Assembly (NCBI GenBank): GCA_043228905.1
Contig: JBHGNT010000010.1
Coordinates: 992,001-1,056,000 of the forward strand
DNA: 64,000 bases
Source: Azolla caroliniana
Lineage: Eukaryota; Polypodiophyta
Direction of reading: 5' to 3'
A model generated the notes under the pieces. The model did no database searches. It saw only the letters and a program-made list of their open reading frames with translations, and was not told where the DNA came from. Positions 10,207 to 23,934 of this stretch are shown piece by piece. Positions within the stretch are counted from its first letter, which is position 1. Every line of letters begins with the position of its first letter. A program made the translations under genes and the position numbers.

Positions 10207-10860
10207 TGTTGGTGCAACAAGTAAGATAAGGTATCAACCACTCTCGAGCATATCGGTAGAATGAATTAACTAGTTCACACAATGAACCATCTCTCCCTAA
10301 TCTCGCTCTCACATGGAATTAAGAGTAATAAAGAATGCATTAACCAATAAGATTAACCTACGTTATCACATTTAATTAATCGATTATCACAAATGTAGGA
10401 TCAACCAAAGCAAGCAAACACAAATCGTGAATCATTGATTGAGGATGGTAGCTGAAGGATCATGATAAATGTCCAACAAGGGGTATATGGGGTTCCTTCA
10501 TCACCGGAATATAAATCCTTACACTAGACAAGTGTAGATGGTGCCTTTGTCCACAGCGGTAGATGTATGTGGATAAATTATGTAAACCCTTGACCATGTA
10601 TATTGTCCTTTGGTGGTAGATGGTTGTATATAGGCCTATGGTGAACCGAGCTAGAGAGACAACTCTTGTACTTTGTATTGTACCTACTATCATGAATAAT
10701 GAAGCTTACATATTTGGCATAGTGTAGTGATTCTTAATGGCCTTCCATCTTTTAGTGTTGTGTATAGCTTGTGTGATCTTGACCATTGTTTGATATTACT
10801 TCCTATAGTATTCTTGTAGCATCTTGAGTGCTCAAAGAGTTGGCTTCCCAAAATCCAACA
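10207..10860. mobile_element. Possible solo LTR
   Basis: The segment starts TGTTGG at 10207 and ends CCAACA at 10860, a terminal inverted hexamer typical of Copia LTRs. Inside, around 10600-10700, is an LTR-like promoter and leader stretch (tatataggcc, then tgtactttgtattgtacc). The flanking 5-mers are accct and atctt, matching at 3 of 5 positions with both differences C/T, so the TSD is weak. No internal region or primer-binding site is next to it. Confidence 0.35.
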
Positions 10861-12185
10861 ATCTTGTCTGACAAAGACATCTAGACGAAGCGGGTGTGGT
10901 TTCAGAATATGGAACTCTTGGAGAGTGTCCTAGTATTGTTGAGTTATTTGTCTAGTTTGTCAATAGTTTCCAAAGTGGCCAGCCCTTCCTTGAGACTTAT
11001 ATAGTTGGGGGCATTTTAATGTAAAACTGTTTGAAAAATGGTATGATGCATTCATTATATCTACTTTATTACTCAAGTTATGCTTGATCTTGAGACAAAG
11101 TTCATGGAGATATAAAAATGATGAGAATGTTCAAGTTGACTTATTTTGTGCTATTGTGTATATAAATTCACCTCATATCTAAGTTTCATCTTCTTTCAAT
11201 ACAACAAGTTACAGGTATTCTTCCACATGGGAAAATGCCCATTTTATTTAATGCATCGACATGTTTGGTTGTGGGAATTTTGTTTCTTGTGCTTGTAAAC
11301 AGGAAATTGATACTTATTATCACATTTAATTATTGTTTCAAAGCCTTGAAACCATGATTCATTGCTAATAACTAGCTTTGAAAACAAGAATGTGATACCA
11401 AATACTAATGTTGTTTTTGACATGTCTCGTTCAAATAATTGTTTTCTATGTTTTGGGTTGGCGGGCTATGTTTCTTTATCTCTCTATGTTAGGTTGTCCA
11501 TAGCAAAGTAGATCACCAACATTAACCTAAATAAATAATATATAGTTGTTTGATGTTTTAACTAAAACTTCAATTCACAGACTTCATAGGTTATAAGGAT
11601 ATTGACTTTGTTTTACATGTTTTTGACACATACGTATTCTGAAAGTTTGACATTATGACATTACTAAACATCCACATTTTGTTTTCTGTGTTTATCAAAC
11701 TTATTTGTTGAATAGATATTTCTCAAAATATAGCAATTTTATTAGAATGATTTAGGGGGAATCACTAAGAAAAACTTTCAAACATCACACAATTATAATG
11801 GAAAAATGGTTTAAGATGATCATCTCTCATTGCATCCTATAATATCATCCAAGAATGACCTTGAACAATATCAAACACTAGCATTCAACAAGCAATTCTC
11901 TTAATTGTTTGTAATTTGTATTGTACAACATGACTATTTGCAATTCATTAATTCAAAAACTATAAGATTATAAAATAATGGCATTGACATAGTTTCAATG
12001 TATTGTTTATTTATGGAAAGAATAAAACAATATAGGTGCTCTAGTCCATTTTCATGGTTTTGGGCCTTGGCAATTTAATGATGTCTACTATAGTAAAGTT
12101 AAGCTACATAAAGTTTACATAGAAAAGTTTTTAAAGCATGCAGATGTTCAATGACTAGTGCCGCTCAAGATGTGGATTAGGAGTT
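10861..12185. other. Intergenic, nothing recognised
   Basis: AT-rich DNA without a reading frame or motif I can name on either strand. Confidence 0.6.
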
Positions 12186-13935
12186 TTATTTTTTCCAAAA
12201 ACAAAACTCCTTCCATTAGTTATAAAATTTTACAACTAAGAATGCTATTAATAAATCCCGGTAGGGATGTGATAGTTCTATCTTATATGGAGGCCCACTT
12301 ACTCAAGAAAGGGAGAGGGCGACCATTGTTGGATGAACGCTAATCGTTGTCTTCCATCTCCATCGGATCCGCTCGTGATGCAATCGTATTAGCTCTTTAG
12401 CGTGGTTACAACGTCACTTCATATCGCCTACAAAAACATCGCTTGATGCATGGTTTGATTGGAGAAGACCCCCCTACAACATTGTTTCCAAAGAATCCAT
12501 AGTGTTATTGGCTTGACCAATTCCAGCATGACTTGAGCTTTGGCATTGATGGGAGTTGATTAGATATTGTCGATGATGGAAAACAAGATCTTTTGTGCCT
12601 TTATCACCAACACCATCCCATCCTCCTAGTGTTCCTATTTGTCAATTGGGGCTTGCCATGATAACCAGCATACATCCCCCCACTTGATTGTGGCTTGCAC
12701 ATAGTATAATTGCAATAGTTGGCCAACCCCCTGCCATATTTGATGGGCATATGGGTAAGTCCTACAGAGCATGTCAGGTTTGATTCTTACCATTGCATTG
12801 GAGCATGCTACACAATTAGGAGAGCTAAGCATCCCACGTTTCCACACTCTAATCGGCAGTGACCTATGTGTTAATAGTCATTACCACGTGGTAATTCGCC
12901 TACATTGTTGTTGTTTCCATCATTGTTGCCAAAACTTGGTAATAATTGTATGGGGAACATGATATGTGTGCCATATCTTTAAAGTAGCCGGTTCTTTATC
13001 GGTTTGAGCAGCTAGGATGTGGCGACCCAATCTAATAATGAATTGGAAGAAGGGGATGGTTTTGCTTCCTTAGCCCGCATAAGGATTGCACCACGTCCAT
13101 TGCAAAGGGTCCCAGGTGACCTTACTTAGCCATGTGTTTTCATGCGCGCATATATGCTATTCTGGTTCTACTTTGATCAAATCGGGACCCACAATCCACT
13201 TATAGCCTATATACGCGAGCATTCGAATTGTCATGTTCAATGTTGTTGGTTCCTCATTGTCTCGCAGCTCGTGGCCTTGGATCCTATATGGTGTTTCCCT
13301 ACCTCTTAGAATCGAAGAACCATCTTTCTCGTTGCCTATCCACTTCTCCATTGCTGTCCTTGAACTAGCAACTTCCCTACGCAATAGAGAGTTCATAATT
13401 TTAGATCTCATAGTTCATCTACCCCAAATTTCATGGAGTATGTTGGCTTGATCTTGTAATGGTAGTGACATAAACCGCCTCCAACATTCTATACTCTTTG
13501 CCAAACCTTCTACAATGCTTCCCCATGACAACCCCTTACTTGATCCAATTAGTCCGAATTCATCTCGAATACATGGGTTCTACAAGGTGCTTTGATTGAG
13601 CCAACGTCTTATGTCACACCACACCTTCCACATGGATGCACTAAATCTATCCTCCAATTAGCATGAGAACCTTGGTTGGAGATACATGTTTAGAATTCAT
13701 ACCGTCTAAGGGGCCCAATTAGCCCCTATTTGTGGCTTAAAGTAAGTGAATCGTAGTTTTAGTAGCATTTTCCAACAGTCATCCCTTGGTTGGAGTCCCC
13801 ACAACACAAATTTGGTGAGTAATGCTTTGGACTGTGAGAGGGGATCAATCAAACCCATCCCTCCTCACATGCCACGCCAAGGAGGATTAGAAATTTATAT
13901 TTTCATTCCATATTCATGCAATGATTTCTAACATA
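12186..13935 (-). mobile_element. Degenerate 5'-truncated LINE, about 1.75 kb
   Basis: On minus the element ends with the tail signature shared by other copies here (taactaatggaagg, then T-run/A-run) at about 12236-12186. The 3'-UTR block near 12250-12330 matches the copy at 46430-46560. Coding remains, in order from 13935 down, are: a GGMGLIDP-like stretch followed by an SQSKALLTKFVLWGLQPRDD-like stretch (end of reverse transcriptase) at about 13890-13760; linker remains (13411-13157); and a zf-RVT relic (NCVAC, then YAHQIWQGVGQLL) at 12847-12635. Frames are broken many times. No convincing target-site duplication was found; only ggattag is shared by both flanks. Confidence 0.75.
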
Positions 13936-14519
13936 TATTTATTTATTGTGTATGTCATAGCATTAAATGAACATTTTAAAACTCTTTGTACAAGGAAAAT
14001 AGGAGGGAACGTTGCAACTTTGTACCTCTCCTTGATCTTTTCTTCCAAGCCAGACAATTCATGTTAAAGAATTGCAAACTTTTAGTTGCTTTTCTTCTTC
14101 ATACACTTACTACATTTTAGAAGTTTTAGGTCAATGCTCATGAAAGAGCCTATAATCACAAATATAATATAGAAATCACAATGAATCAAATTACAAAGGT
14201 ATAATCAATAGAAAGCTACCATACTTGGAAAGCTTTGTACTCTAAATTGCGCATTCTATAATCTAATCTACCATGTTTTAGCAAAGATGAAAATCAATAA
14301 ACATCTCCAAAAGCATTTGTGGACTTATGTGAAAATGTATTTACTCTCTTATATCTTACTAATTCATAGGGAATCTTTGCCTTGTAATGAATATTTTTAA
14401 TGTTAAGTGTTTTGTTTATTATTCACACTCCTCTTAGATGCAATGGTTTACACCTTTTATTATTTTCTCTATGCTTTGATCTGCCCTTGTATGAATCCCT
14501 CATCACATAAACATGAAAG

Positions 14520-15030
14520 TATTTTTGACTCTTCATCACCAAAGGATATGAGCCATGGGCCAAGTGTCAAAATTTCCACTTTTTTTAGTAAATTTTATTG
14601 ACATAAACTGCTAGGTTGGAATGATGATAATCATTTTCATGGAAGGCGCATGTGTGCCAAGTGCCAAAATTTCCACCTTTTCTAGTCAATTTTATTGACA
14701 TAAAATGCTAGTTTGGAAAGATGATAATCATTTTCATCGAAGGCACATGTGTACGTATCACAATGATTCTCAAGCATAAGAACATTAAGTATAGAGAAAA
14801 ATATACACCACATTTTTATCTCTGAATCACCAAAGGATCTAAGCCATGGGCCATGCGCCATGTGCCAAAACTTTCACCTTTGTTAGAAACTTTGCATGGC
14901 ATAAAAAGGTGATATGCAAAGATGATAATCATTTTGATGAAAGGCACATGTGTACATATCATAGTTTTTAACTACAATTAAAATGATTCTCAAGAATATG
15001 ATTGTTAAGCATAGTGAAAAATATACACTT
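14520..15030. repeat. Three degenerate direct repeats of about 100 bp
   Basis: Three blocks (about 14558-14655, 14656-14755 and 14860-14960) share the order agccatgggcca, tgccaaaatttccacctttt, attgacataaa.tgcta, gatgataatcatttt, gaaggcacatgtgta. A fourth shared piece (gattctcaag...atagtgaaaaatatacac) occurs after copies 2 and 3, so a larger unit was duplicated. Function unknown. Confidence 0.7.
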
Positions 15031-18000
15031 CACATTTTCTTCTATCAAAGAACCATGATGCAATGACAAATTTATACTTGCAATTACGTAGGGATATAAT
15101 CTTGATTCATCACGTTCACTCGTGGAAAGTTTGGATATTGGATAGGTATAGACACCAATGTGTCGTCCATTGATTGACCCTTAACTAGTCAAGTTCCTAA
15201 AAGTATATAATAATTAATGTATTTGCAGATAAAACTTTCGATCCAAAATTCTCCATTCTTTTCCAAACGAAGGCGTGTTGAACCCACTTTTTTCTTTGAT
15301 TTCACATCAACGAAGGAGGAAACAACCAACACGTAAAGAACAAGAACCATATGTTTAAAATAAAAGTCTTGCGAGCTGGCCTTAGTAAGGGTAAGTTTGT
15401 CTCCTTGGGAAACATGTGAACTAGGAAAGGTGAATTGACAAAAACATCGAAGGATGAGGATAACCAAAATATGACATTGATGTTGACACGAAGGATGGCA
15501 TAATGTGATGGTGCAAACATGTTGGAATTACCCATGTGGACAATAATATTGAATGTGGAAGGATATAACTGTAGGCGTAAAGTGGCTTTGATGTTGGAAC
15601 TCGGAAGGTCTTTCTAAATTCTTACATTAACAATAAACGTTAAAGCCATGGAACAAGGGGGACAAAAGGCAAAGTACAAAGGACAACATGTGGAGTGTGA
15701 GGCTTGAGGGAAGAAAGTGGAAAAAGAAGAAGACGAGGGTAGAAGCAGGTGAGATAGTTAATGCGTTAAAACATATTGTAACTAGGAACATCACTTTTGT
15801 TATAATTTGTCATCCAAATCTATAAGTTCCCACCATGATACCATCTTCTGCACTCCTTCCATCTATGTTTCCGTGCTGGTAGCTAGATCAAACCCTTTTC
15901 ATAGTTTACCATATGGATGGAGTGGATATGTGCATTTAAAAGTTACATTATTTATACTCATTCATCTAACAACACCCCTCCCCCCCAAAAAAAGAAAAGC
16001 TTCTCAAGGCTAGATTCCATAGCTTTGACCTCACTCCGTATGCTCTAATGTACTTTTTGCATGTAGTATTGAAGGTCATAATTCCTTTAACTCGAATCAC
16101 ATCTTCCTCATTATGTCCTGCTTACCTCTTGCTCTTCCTTTCATTTCCTTTGTCCTCTAATTGGTCCATGGTAATCACACAACAAACGAATAAGCAATTG
16201 AGACAACATATTCGCCAAAATATATTTGATAATTGAAAGCATCTCCTTTAAAACAAGTATGCATCAAGGCCTTGTGCAATTTATTGTGTGAATGACACAT
16301 GGGTAAGCTAAACATAGAGTCAAGATAATTCAAGCATAGTGTTTAACTTTTATGTTTGTATCCGTTTTCATGGCATTCTAACATGTTAAAGCACTTCAAA
16401 CATTATGATCTCCAGCATAATGCCCATACTAGGCGTTTTATGATCTTTCTTATTGTCCACCAATGGGGTACGTTTAATGTATACCTTGACAATGACTAGA
16501 GCATAAAGCAACAAATGTAAGTACCAAGTGGAGGGAATGGATACAAACTATATGGATAAGTGAGCACAACTACCATGAACCAAGCCTAAAAACATATTTG
16601 TTGGTGTTTGTGAATGTAGATGTCATGATGGTCTATGTTTCTCAAAGTTTGTTGAGTAAATTCAATCATTTCAAGTTAAAAATTACTGGATGGATGTTGA
16701 GATCGTGATCAAGCATTTAATGTATATTGAGAAGGTAATGCCATATCTCCATCCTTTGAATGCCTTTCCATTAGACAAAACTGCACCAAATACTTCGGTC
16801 GTGCTTCGAATGTTGTGGTTGATTGTCTTAAATCAATAATCAAGATTCTTTTTGTTACGTGCATAACCATAATTGATCATGAGATATATTTTATATATGT
16901 TTCCGTAATCTTATGATGAGTACATGCGGGTTAATTTTGAAAGAAATTTGGGCATGAATTCAATTACAAAGCTATTGTGCGAGATAACTATTATGTATGT
17001 TATCACTTTACCACTTCATATGGAGTAGTCAAGTGTGTGAACAAACTAAGGCCAAGGGTTTTTGCGGCCAAGGCTAGCTACCTTCTTATTGAGGGAGGTG
17101 TGGCTTATGTTGGGATTATGTGAGTGTGGATATGACTCTTGTTAACTAAGCAAGTGTGATCCTCACGGAAACCAAGGTACAACTTGTATCAACACTTACT
17201 TGATGGTATGGGACATTGAGGAGGCTTAGGTTCATCTCACGCCGTCGGTAAGGGGTGATTGGGTGGTTTGTCACACCTCTTTCCTTTCTTTGGTCTATAA
17301 ATATTGATGTTTTCTTTCAATATTTAGTTTGACTCTTACACCTCTAGTGCATTGGATGGCGACTATGGAGCAACACCAACCTAGCATATCCCCATATTGG
17401 TCTTGAGTGCCTCCCTTCCAAAATTTAGGCATAAATTTCTAATCAAATCATACCATTACAAAAAATGTGTTGGTGAGGCCAACACCTTAAAATGTTGCAA
17501 ATAGAAAGAATGATTGAAGATGAAGCAAACGAATGAAAGTGATGGTGCGACCTAGGCTGCAACTATGGTAATTGAGGCTTTGTGTTGTAATCTTGAAGTA
17601 CTTAGTTCCCTAATAGAAATTTTCTTAAAAGGTTGGAGGATCTAGTCAAAGAAAATGATAGCCTCGAAGAAATAGTTTATCATAGATGCACTTTTTCATT
17701 GAAACAATGGAATTGCTTCTTCTAATTTTATGTTTTTATTATGGCATATATTTGCTATTCAAATAGGCCCATAGTTATGTGACTCAAAGAATGTAGCCCA
17801 TCATGGGAAGAAGCTATGCATGACCTCAGTAAGACCTCCCCACAAGAGAAAGACATTGTGCCATCGTGAGGTTCAACAAAAATATATTCTTGTCGTGTAG
17901 TAGTTAAAATCCCAACAAATGAGCATCCTCAATATAAAAACTAAAAAAGTTTATGTGGCATGATAAGGAATCATCCATTAAGTCAATATCATTACTTTTA

Positions 18001-19200
18001 CCTTTTTGGGGCCGTATGGAAATACCTTATATATAATGTTGGAATCATAAAATATCCTAAAAAAAGTGAGTCCCCTCCATGTTGATTGCATGTTAGATCC
18101 TCGTAATGTCATGTAAATCAGGTAGAGTTTGTATCATTGAAGAGTATGATCCCAATAATTATAGTTTAAGCATGACATGCAAATTATATATGGGACCCAA
18201 TTGCGGACATGTAATCACTTAGTCACCCTCTTTGGTTACAAAATCTGAAATATTTGTTAGTTATCTTAATGGTGCAAGTCAAAATATAGTATTTACACAT
18301 AACTTAAGTCTTATCAATAAAGCATAGTGTGCAAATTATGCATGAAAAGTCGATTGTATTGTTTCAAGGTGATGCACAATTGTAATAAGAGTGTTTATGG
18401 CACCAGAAGATGACTACAAAATGATGAATGTATTGGTATAAGTGGTGTAAAGTTGATAACTAACATTGAGCCTTGTTAATGGTTAACGTAAAATAATCAA
18501 TGATCAAATAATCATGAATGTTTAAGTCCAATAACTCGTGAAAATTTAATGGAGATCAATGGTTTGCCAATTTGGATACTTAATAACAAATTCAAATTCA
18601 TACCCTAGTGCTGTGGTCGTGCTTAAGTTGTAGATTTTATGATTAATTGGTTATTAGGGAAACCATTTTCAACATATTTATACTTAAGACTCACACATAT
18701 ATTCTCAACGCTTTGTTTGATCTTCAAGGTTACCTTTACATCCCATACTCACACATACACTATATTAAGGTTCGTTTCATTATTCATAAGCATTCGTCAC
18801 TGAGTCTCTAGTCTTTGATACATCAACATGCCATGTTATCTAATGGCCATGCACAACATGTAACGTGCAAAGATTTCCATTCGCAAGGCTTTTACACATT
18901 GATGACAATAGCTACACACACAAAAACGAAAGAAACATATGACGTGTACGATCCCACCCATAGAACAAGAATCGAGAGGTGAGGAAAAAAACTCCATGAA
19001 TCCACGATATTGTCAAACCAAGTGGATGCTCAAGAAGTGGCACCGCATGGGTTACTGGTCGATACGAGGACCAATTGTAAGCAACCCCAAAGAGAACTAG
19101 TGGCGCCGACTATGTGATCTTCGAGAACATACATACATACATAGCTTCCAAAGTGTGTTCCAATGATCGAAGCCGTGTCGATGTGTAAGCCGAGTGCCTT
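15031..19200. other. Intergenic, no gene recognised
   Basis: AT-rich DNA with only short meaningless frames. A Copia-LTR-like fragment may begin at about 17110 (tgttgggatt, with ctataaatatt near 17297), but no end or TSD could be fixed. Small tetranucleotide runs (acat) occur near 19128-19142. Confidence 0.5.
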
Positions 19201-19207
19201 TTTTCAA

Positions 19208-19208
<1 letters not shown>

Positions 19209-19267
<59 letters not shown>
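19209..19267 (+). repeat. (GA)n microsatellite about 500 bp upstream of the ERF gene
   Basis: About 58 bp of uninterrupted GA dinucleotides. GA/CT tracts in plant promoters can recruit GAGA-binding BPC proteins; a role here is inference. Confidence 0.95.
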
Positions 19268-19270
<3 letters not shown>

Positions 19271-19440
19271 CATTTGACATGATCATTCACCAACAAAAAG
19301 CTCAGAAAAACACACACACACACAACACAACAACAAAAGTACAAACATTAATTGGATTTGATATAATTCCTAATATAATATCATATAATACAATTCTTTA
19401 TTTTATAAAGTTTTGAGGTATATATATATACTGTATACAT

Positions 19441-19450
19441 ATATATAAAG
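19441..19450 (+). promoter_or_regulatory. Candidate TATA box of the ERF gene
   Basis: The sequence atatataaag lies about 305 bp before the start codon, with pyrimidine-rich DNA downstream (ccccaccctcctcaaccccc). It is the best TATA match in the region and implies a 5' UTR of roughly 270 bp. Other AT runs just upstream could serve instead. Confidence 0.45.
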
Positions 19451-19754
19451 GCCCCACCCTCCTCAACCCCCATTTTACACACACTCTCACATAGCAAATT
19501 GCCCACAACCTCCACCTAGGACTTCATCATCAAATCTGCACATTCTATCACATCTTTTTGACATGATTCCTCCATCCAATCTGCTGATTATTTGTCTCCG
19601 TTAATGACTCAATCCCTCATACGATGATTCAATCAGGCCCATTATGAGTCCATCATTACATTACCAATTCCTGCCAGATGGATCGAGCTTAAACCTGGAT
19701 TGGATTGAACGAGCATAAAGGATTTCCATCCTTTCGATCTGTGGATTAGCGCCA

Positions 19755-19850
19755 ATGAAGCGGGAACCGTCGATGGATGAATTCGGCACTAGCCGTTTAC
19801 ATATGGCCGGGCGAGAGTATATAGTGGACAACTACAGGGAGGCTGAAGAG

Positions 19851-19884
<34 letters not shown>

Positions 19885-20765
19885 GGCCAGGATTAGGGTT
19901 AAATGAAGGGGAGCAGTCAAATAGAAATGTGGATGATGATCATCCAGAAGCTACGATAAGCAGCTGCATAATTAGGAGTGATAGTGAGGAGAGTGAGCAT
20001 GACATGGAGATAAAGAGGAATAAGGAATATAAATGTGGCGGCGGGGGCCGTAGTAGTAGTAGTCGAGGGGGGGGAGGTACGAGGGCTCCGGCCGCCACCG
20101 CCGGTCCGATGATAAAGCACCCAGTGTATCGAGGCATACGGCAGAGGCGGTGGGGGAAGTGGGTGTCGGAGATACGGGAGCCGAGGAAGAAGCGGCGGAT
20201 ATGGCTGGGCAGCTTCTCGACCGCCGAGATGGCGGCCCGCGCATATGATGTCGGTGCCGTGAGTGTGAAGGGCTCGGGCGCCGCGCTCAATTTCCCGGAC
20301 ATTGCGCACACGCTGCCCCGCCCCCTCACGCTCTCCCCACGCGACATCCAGACGGCCGCGGCCGCGGCCGCTGCGGCCTTCGCCACATCGTGTGGCCACC
20401 ACCGGTCAAAGCCGGCCCCGGCCCCGGCCACATTAGAAACCCCCACACCATTGCCACGGCCCGACCACGGTACCACGAAGAATGCCCCTCATACCGACAA
20501 CGACAACAACAACAAGCACACGCTCTATTCCGCCGAATCTTCGCCCATTGCCCCCCCTCCCCATGGACCCATTGGAGACACCATCAAGCTGGAGCCCCAT
20601 GATGATGACAATCATTACAGCTGCATGATTACCACGGATCATGGAGATCATTACGACATCATTAGCGCGCCCGTCGCACCTAATTATGTCACGCTGTGCG
20701 GCGGCGAGATTAACGATTGCGAGATCGAATGGAATGTCTCACTCTGGGATCATGAAGAGCTTTAA
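19755..20765 (+). CDS. DREB-type AP2/ERF transcription factor (336 aa)
   Basis: An intronless plus-strand frame of 336 codons. One AP2 DNA-binding domain spans about residues 124-181: [20 protein letters not shown], then [19 protein letters not shown], then GAALNFPD. The Val/Glu pair in WVSEIRE matches the V14/E19 signature of the DREB subfamily, which binds DRE/CRT (CCGAC) sites. The [14 protein letters not shown] run after the domain resembles TINY/DREB A-4 (ERF group III) proteins. The acidic C-terminus ends [12 protein letters not shown], like the LW-containing activation motif of that group. Low-complexity parts are a run of ten Asn (34-43, coded by an AAT microsatellite), Gly/Ser runs near 95-108, and a poly-Ala run after the domain. 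The AP2 region is much more GC-rich than its surroundings. Expected role: nuclear stress- or development-related activator. The subgroup assignment is from pattern memory. Confidence 0.95.
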
Positions 20766-21759
20766 TTCACGTTGTCATGAATCTGATGACCCCCAACATT
20801 GTAATTAAATTGTTTTTCTGAGGGGTATCCGAGTCGTAAATCTATGAATTTAGCCAGATGAAACATTTCCATTCGTGTGTTCAAGAGTCAAAACCCCGTG
20901 GGTGGCTCAATGTCCGGACACACCGTGTCCGTCCGGACAAAACCCCATCCATATATGTGATGATTACGAGAGAGCGTTATTTGAAACAACATGGAGTGTG
21001 GTGGGGTGCTCAATTGTCTCATCCTAGCAATAGTGAATGTTATGAAGATCGAGGGGTATTTCGGCAAATTTTTTAAAACCCGAATGTTACCGGTGACCAC
21101 ACAACGACCAACTTATGTATGTGCTAATGCGGATAATTATTGCAGGTCATCAATACCCATGTAAATGTGCCAAGGGTGGGGCTTAATGTCCCCTAGTACT
21201 TGGAACTCATAGGTTATTTAGTGTGAGCTTAATTAGGTCTAGCAATTTGTTGTCTGAATTGCTCCTACCAATCTCTCGTTTTACTCAATTAGTTCCTCGT
21301 GGAATACCGATGTATAACTATTTAAATTTTAAAATATTTGATGTGTTATGGCTCGTTCTCTCAATCTTTGCATAGTTTGGTTGCTTGTTTCACACACTTT
21401 TTATGTAGGAATATAGGTAATGACAATCCTAACATGATCACGATGATTTTGTTCCCTAGTATGTGTCAATCTAGATACACATGGATGGGTATTATTGAAA
21501 CACATTGTATTGGAGTTGGTTTAATTGCCTAGAAATTGGCTTTGATTAAAGCATGTAATTGCTACCATGGCACTAAAGTTTTGTTACTTCTAGAGCGGAA
21601 GGCTGGAGCATTTCTTGAAAATTGGTAGTGCATCCAAGTGTAAGCTTTAGATACTTGATTTGGTTTAGCCATGTCTAACTTGAAACCTTAATGTGTTATG
21701 AACTTGGCTACAAATTGATCCAATAAGAAATGTCTCGTAAAAAACTAGCTGGTTTCTCG
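20766..21759. other. 3' flank of the ERF gene and intergenic DNA
   Basis: The 3' UTR probably ends near the AT-rich gtaattaaattg at about 20800. Nothing else is recognised. Confidence 0.5.
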
Positions 21760-22450
21760 AATTTACCTTTGCCTCATAAACTCTATATTAATCATATTCC
21801 AGTATATACTTAGGGTTTTAAAGGAGATATTTATGTACTCAAAAGTCGTTATAGATGCAATGCTTTTTAGGTGCTTGGGGAGGGGGGTAAGTCAAACATT
21901 TTTGTTAAGTAAAAGGTTATGGTTTCACTGATTTACCTTTGTCTCGCCCATTCTATATTATACTCAAAAGCAAAAATTATGCAATTATATACCTAAAGCA
22001 AAAATTTATGTATTCAAAAGTCTTTATAGAAGCAATGTCACTAATTTACCTTTGTCTTGTTTTGTCTTGTCTATATTAATCATATTCAACTACATACTTA
22101 GGGCCCTAAAGTAAAAATTTATGTACACAAAAATCTTTATAGAAGTGGTGCTTTGTATGTATAAGAATGGATGTTTTGCTTGCGGAGGAGCGAGTTATAC
22201 ATTATTGTTCAATGAAAAGTCTATATTAATCACGCTAGTCTATATGTTTAGGGTATTAAAGCAAAACTTAAGTCTTTAGAGAGTTGAAAGTTTTTCGTTC
22301 AAATAATTTGCCGTTAATCTTGTAAAGTGTATACTAATAATGTCTAATTATATACTTACAGTTTTAAAGCAAACATTTATATACTCAAAAGTCTTTATAG
22401 ATGTGGTGCTTTCTACGTTTTACAAGCAAATGTTATGCTTGTGGGATGAG
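21760..22450. repeat. Degenerate tandem repeat, about five units of 120-190 bp
   Basis: Landmarks recur in order: a tttacctttg.ctcgt block, ctatattaatcatatt, tatacttagggttttaaag, aaatttatgtactcaaaagtctttatagatg and gtggtgctttgta...tgctt. They appear beginning near 21760, 21935, 22045, 22215 and 22320. Units differ in length and are strongly diverged. No coding potential is preserved. Confidence 0.65.
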
Positions 22451-23448
22451 TTGAGATTTCCAAATGTGACGAGTTAGTGTAAAATTCTCTACTGAAATTG
22501 AAAAAAATCATAGTTCATAACTTCCAGGGCGTACTTTAGTTTCCCTTCCAAAATGAATGGATGATTTTGTTATAATTCCCAACACACAAGTTGTTTTTCC
22601 CAAGAAGATCTCGGTTTCATGGAAAACCTTGCTCTTGATTTTGCGAACCTAAAATTCCTCTACTTGGTATAATTTTTGGCTTATATATTTTGATATTTCA
22701 AAATTCTCATCTAGAAGCTGCCTTCAATTCTATGGGTTTAGAAAGGAGTTTTGAGTGAGCCCTCGTAATAGTAAGGAATAACATTGATAAAGCGGATTTT
22801 GCGAGGGCCATGTTCACGAGTCACGACTAACATTATTCTAGTTATGTGGAATCTTTAAATTTCATATTTCAAAGAGAACAAAGACATTCAACGTTTGGGT
22901 CCCACGGTACTTAGAGACAAGGTGCACATTTTGAGCAAGGATCTAGCAGTGATTAAATGATGGTGACACGTGCTGGCCCATGATAGAGATAGATCCATCA
23001 TGAAGACCATATATGATGTCGTGACCAGCCTTTATGCCCAAAGACATGGCTTTTTGGTTTTGCCTCAACTTATTTTTCCATTTGCTTCAGGAAAGTGAAA
23101 TGACAGAGAGTGTGAGAATACGAAGTGTCTTTTAATCTAGACATGTAATTCAAACTTTATCCTTCGAGCATTAAAGTTTAATGGTGTCCTTGACCTTTCC
23201 TCTCCTTGTCATAAGTATTATAATATTCACTTTTATACTCAATTGATATGTGCGGATACATGCTATACGCAATAGAACTTGTCACAATTCCTAAGTATAG
23301 GCCTTCCTAAAACCTTTTTAGCCAACTTTTTTCAAGCTCCCCTCGTGTAGTTGGAACCAAACCCTATGAGTTGTTGGACTCTAAGCTACTTTGCAGTTTC
23401 GAACATTGTATGCTTATCTCACCTTTGGTATCTTCACTTTCTAATCCT

Positions 23449-23471
23449 CCCCCCCCCCCCCCCCCCCCCCC
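23449..23471. repeat. Poly-C tract of 23 nt
   Basis: An uninterrupted run of 23 cytosines. Two more long C runs occur in the window. The complementary G run could form a G-quadruplex. The exact length should be treated with caution, as homopolymers are error-prone in sequencing. Confidence 0.9.
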
Positions 23472-23934
23472 AAGTTTCCAGATTTTAAATGTAATTCTCC
23501 TCCATTATAAGCAAGTCATTTCAAGAATTTTGTTGTTGTGATTCGTAGATGCATTAAATTTTACCAAAAAAATACTCATCTCGTGCGTTGGCAGATCATG
23601 CAGATGTTAAAGAGCCTTGTCTTATCCTTCACCTAATAAGAGTTTGTTCTTACACACATTAGGCAACATTCATTGTTTATTGACAAATATGTCGAAAGCG
23701 GAATGTACTATGGTCAATGGTAACATTGTCATTGTTTTTAAATTTTGTATAGAATATTCTCCTACATCATCAATGCTAGAGTGCAAAATTCCCTACATGG
23801 TCCAAGCCCCCGATGGTATAGAATGTTCGTGAGCATGCACACATTGAAAGACCTCACTTGTATTATGTAAGCATAAAAAATATGAAGGTGCTCAAAAGTA
23901 ATCCTAATATTATATTGTATTATTTACTTACACC

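Noticed and set aside
12172-13900. Target-site duplication around the LINE at 12186-13935
   Set aside because: Only ggattag is shared by both flanks, within AT-rich DNA; not convincing.
17110-17470. Solo LTR starting tgttgggatt at 17110
   Set aside because: LTR-like start and TATA, but no matching end or target-site duplication could be fixed.
19917-20476. Open frames of 160-180 codons antisense to the ERF gene
   Set aside because: Low-complexity translations (poly-Pro, poly-Ala, Arg-rich) that arise from the GC-rich AP2 region; the sense strand has a full AP2 domain.
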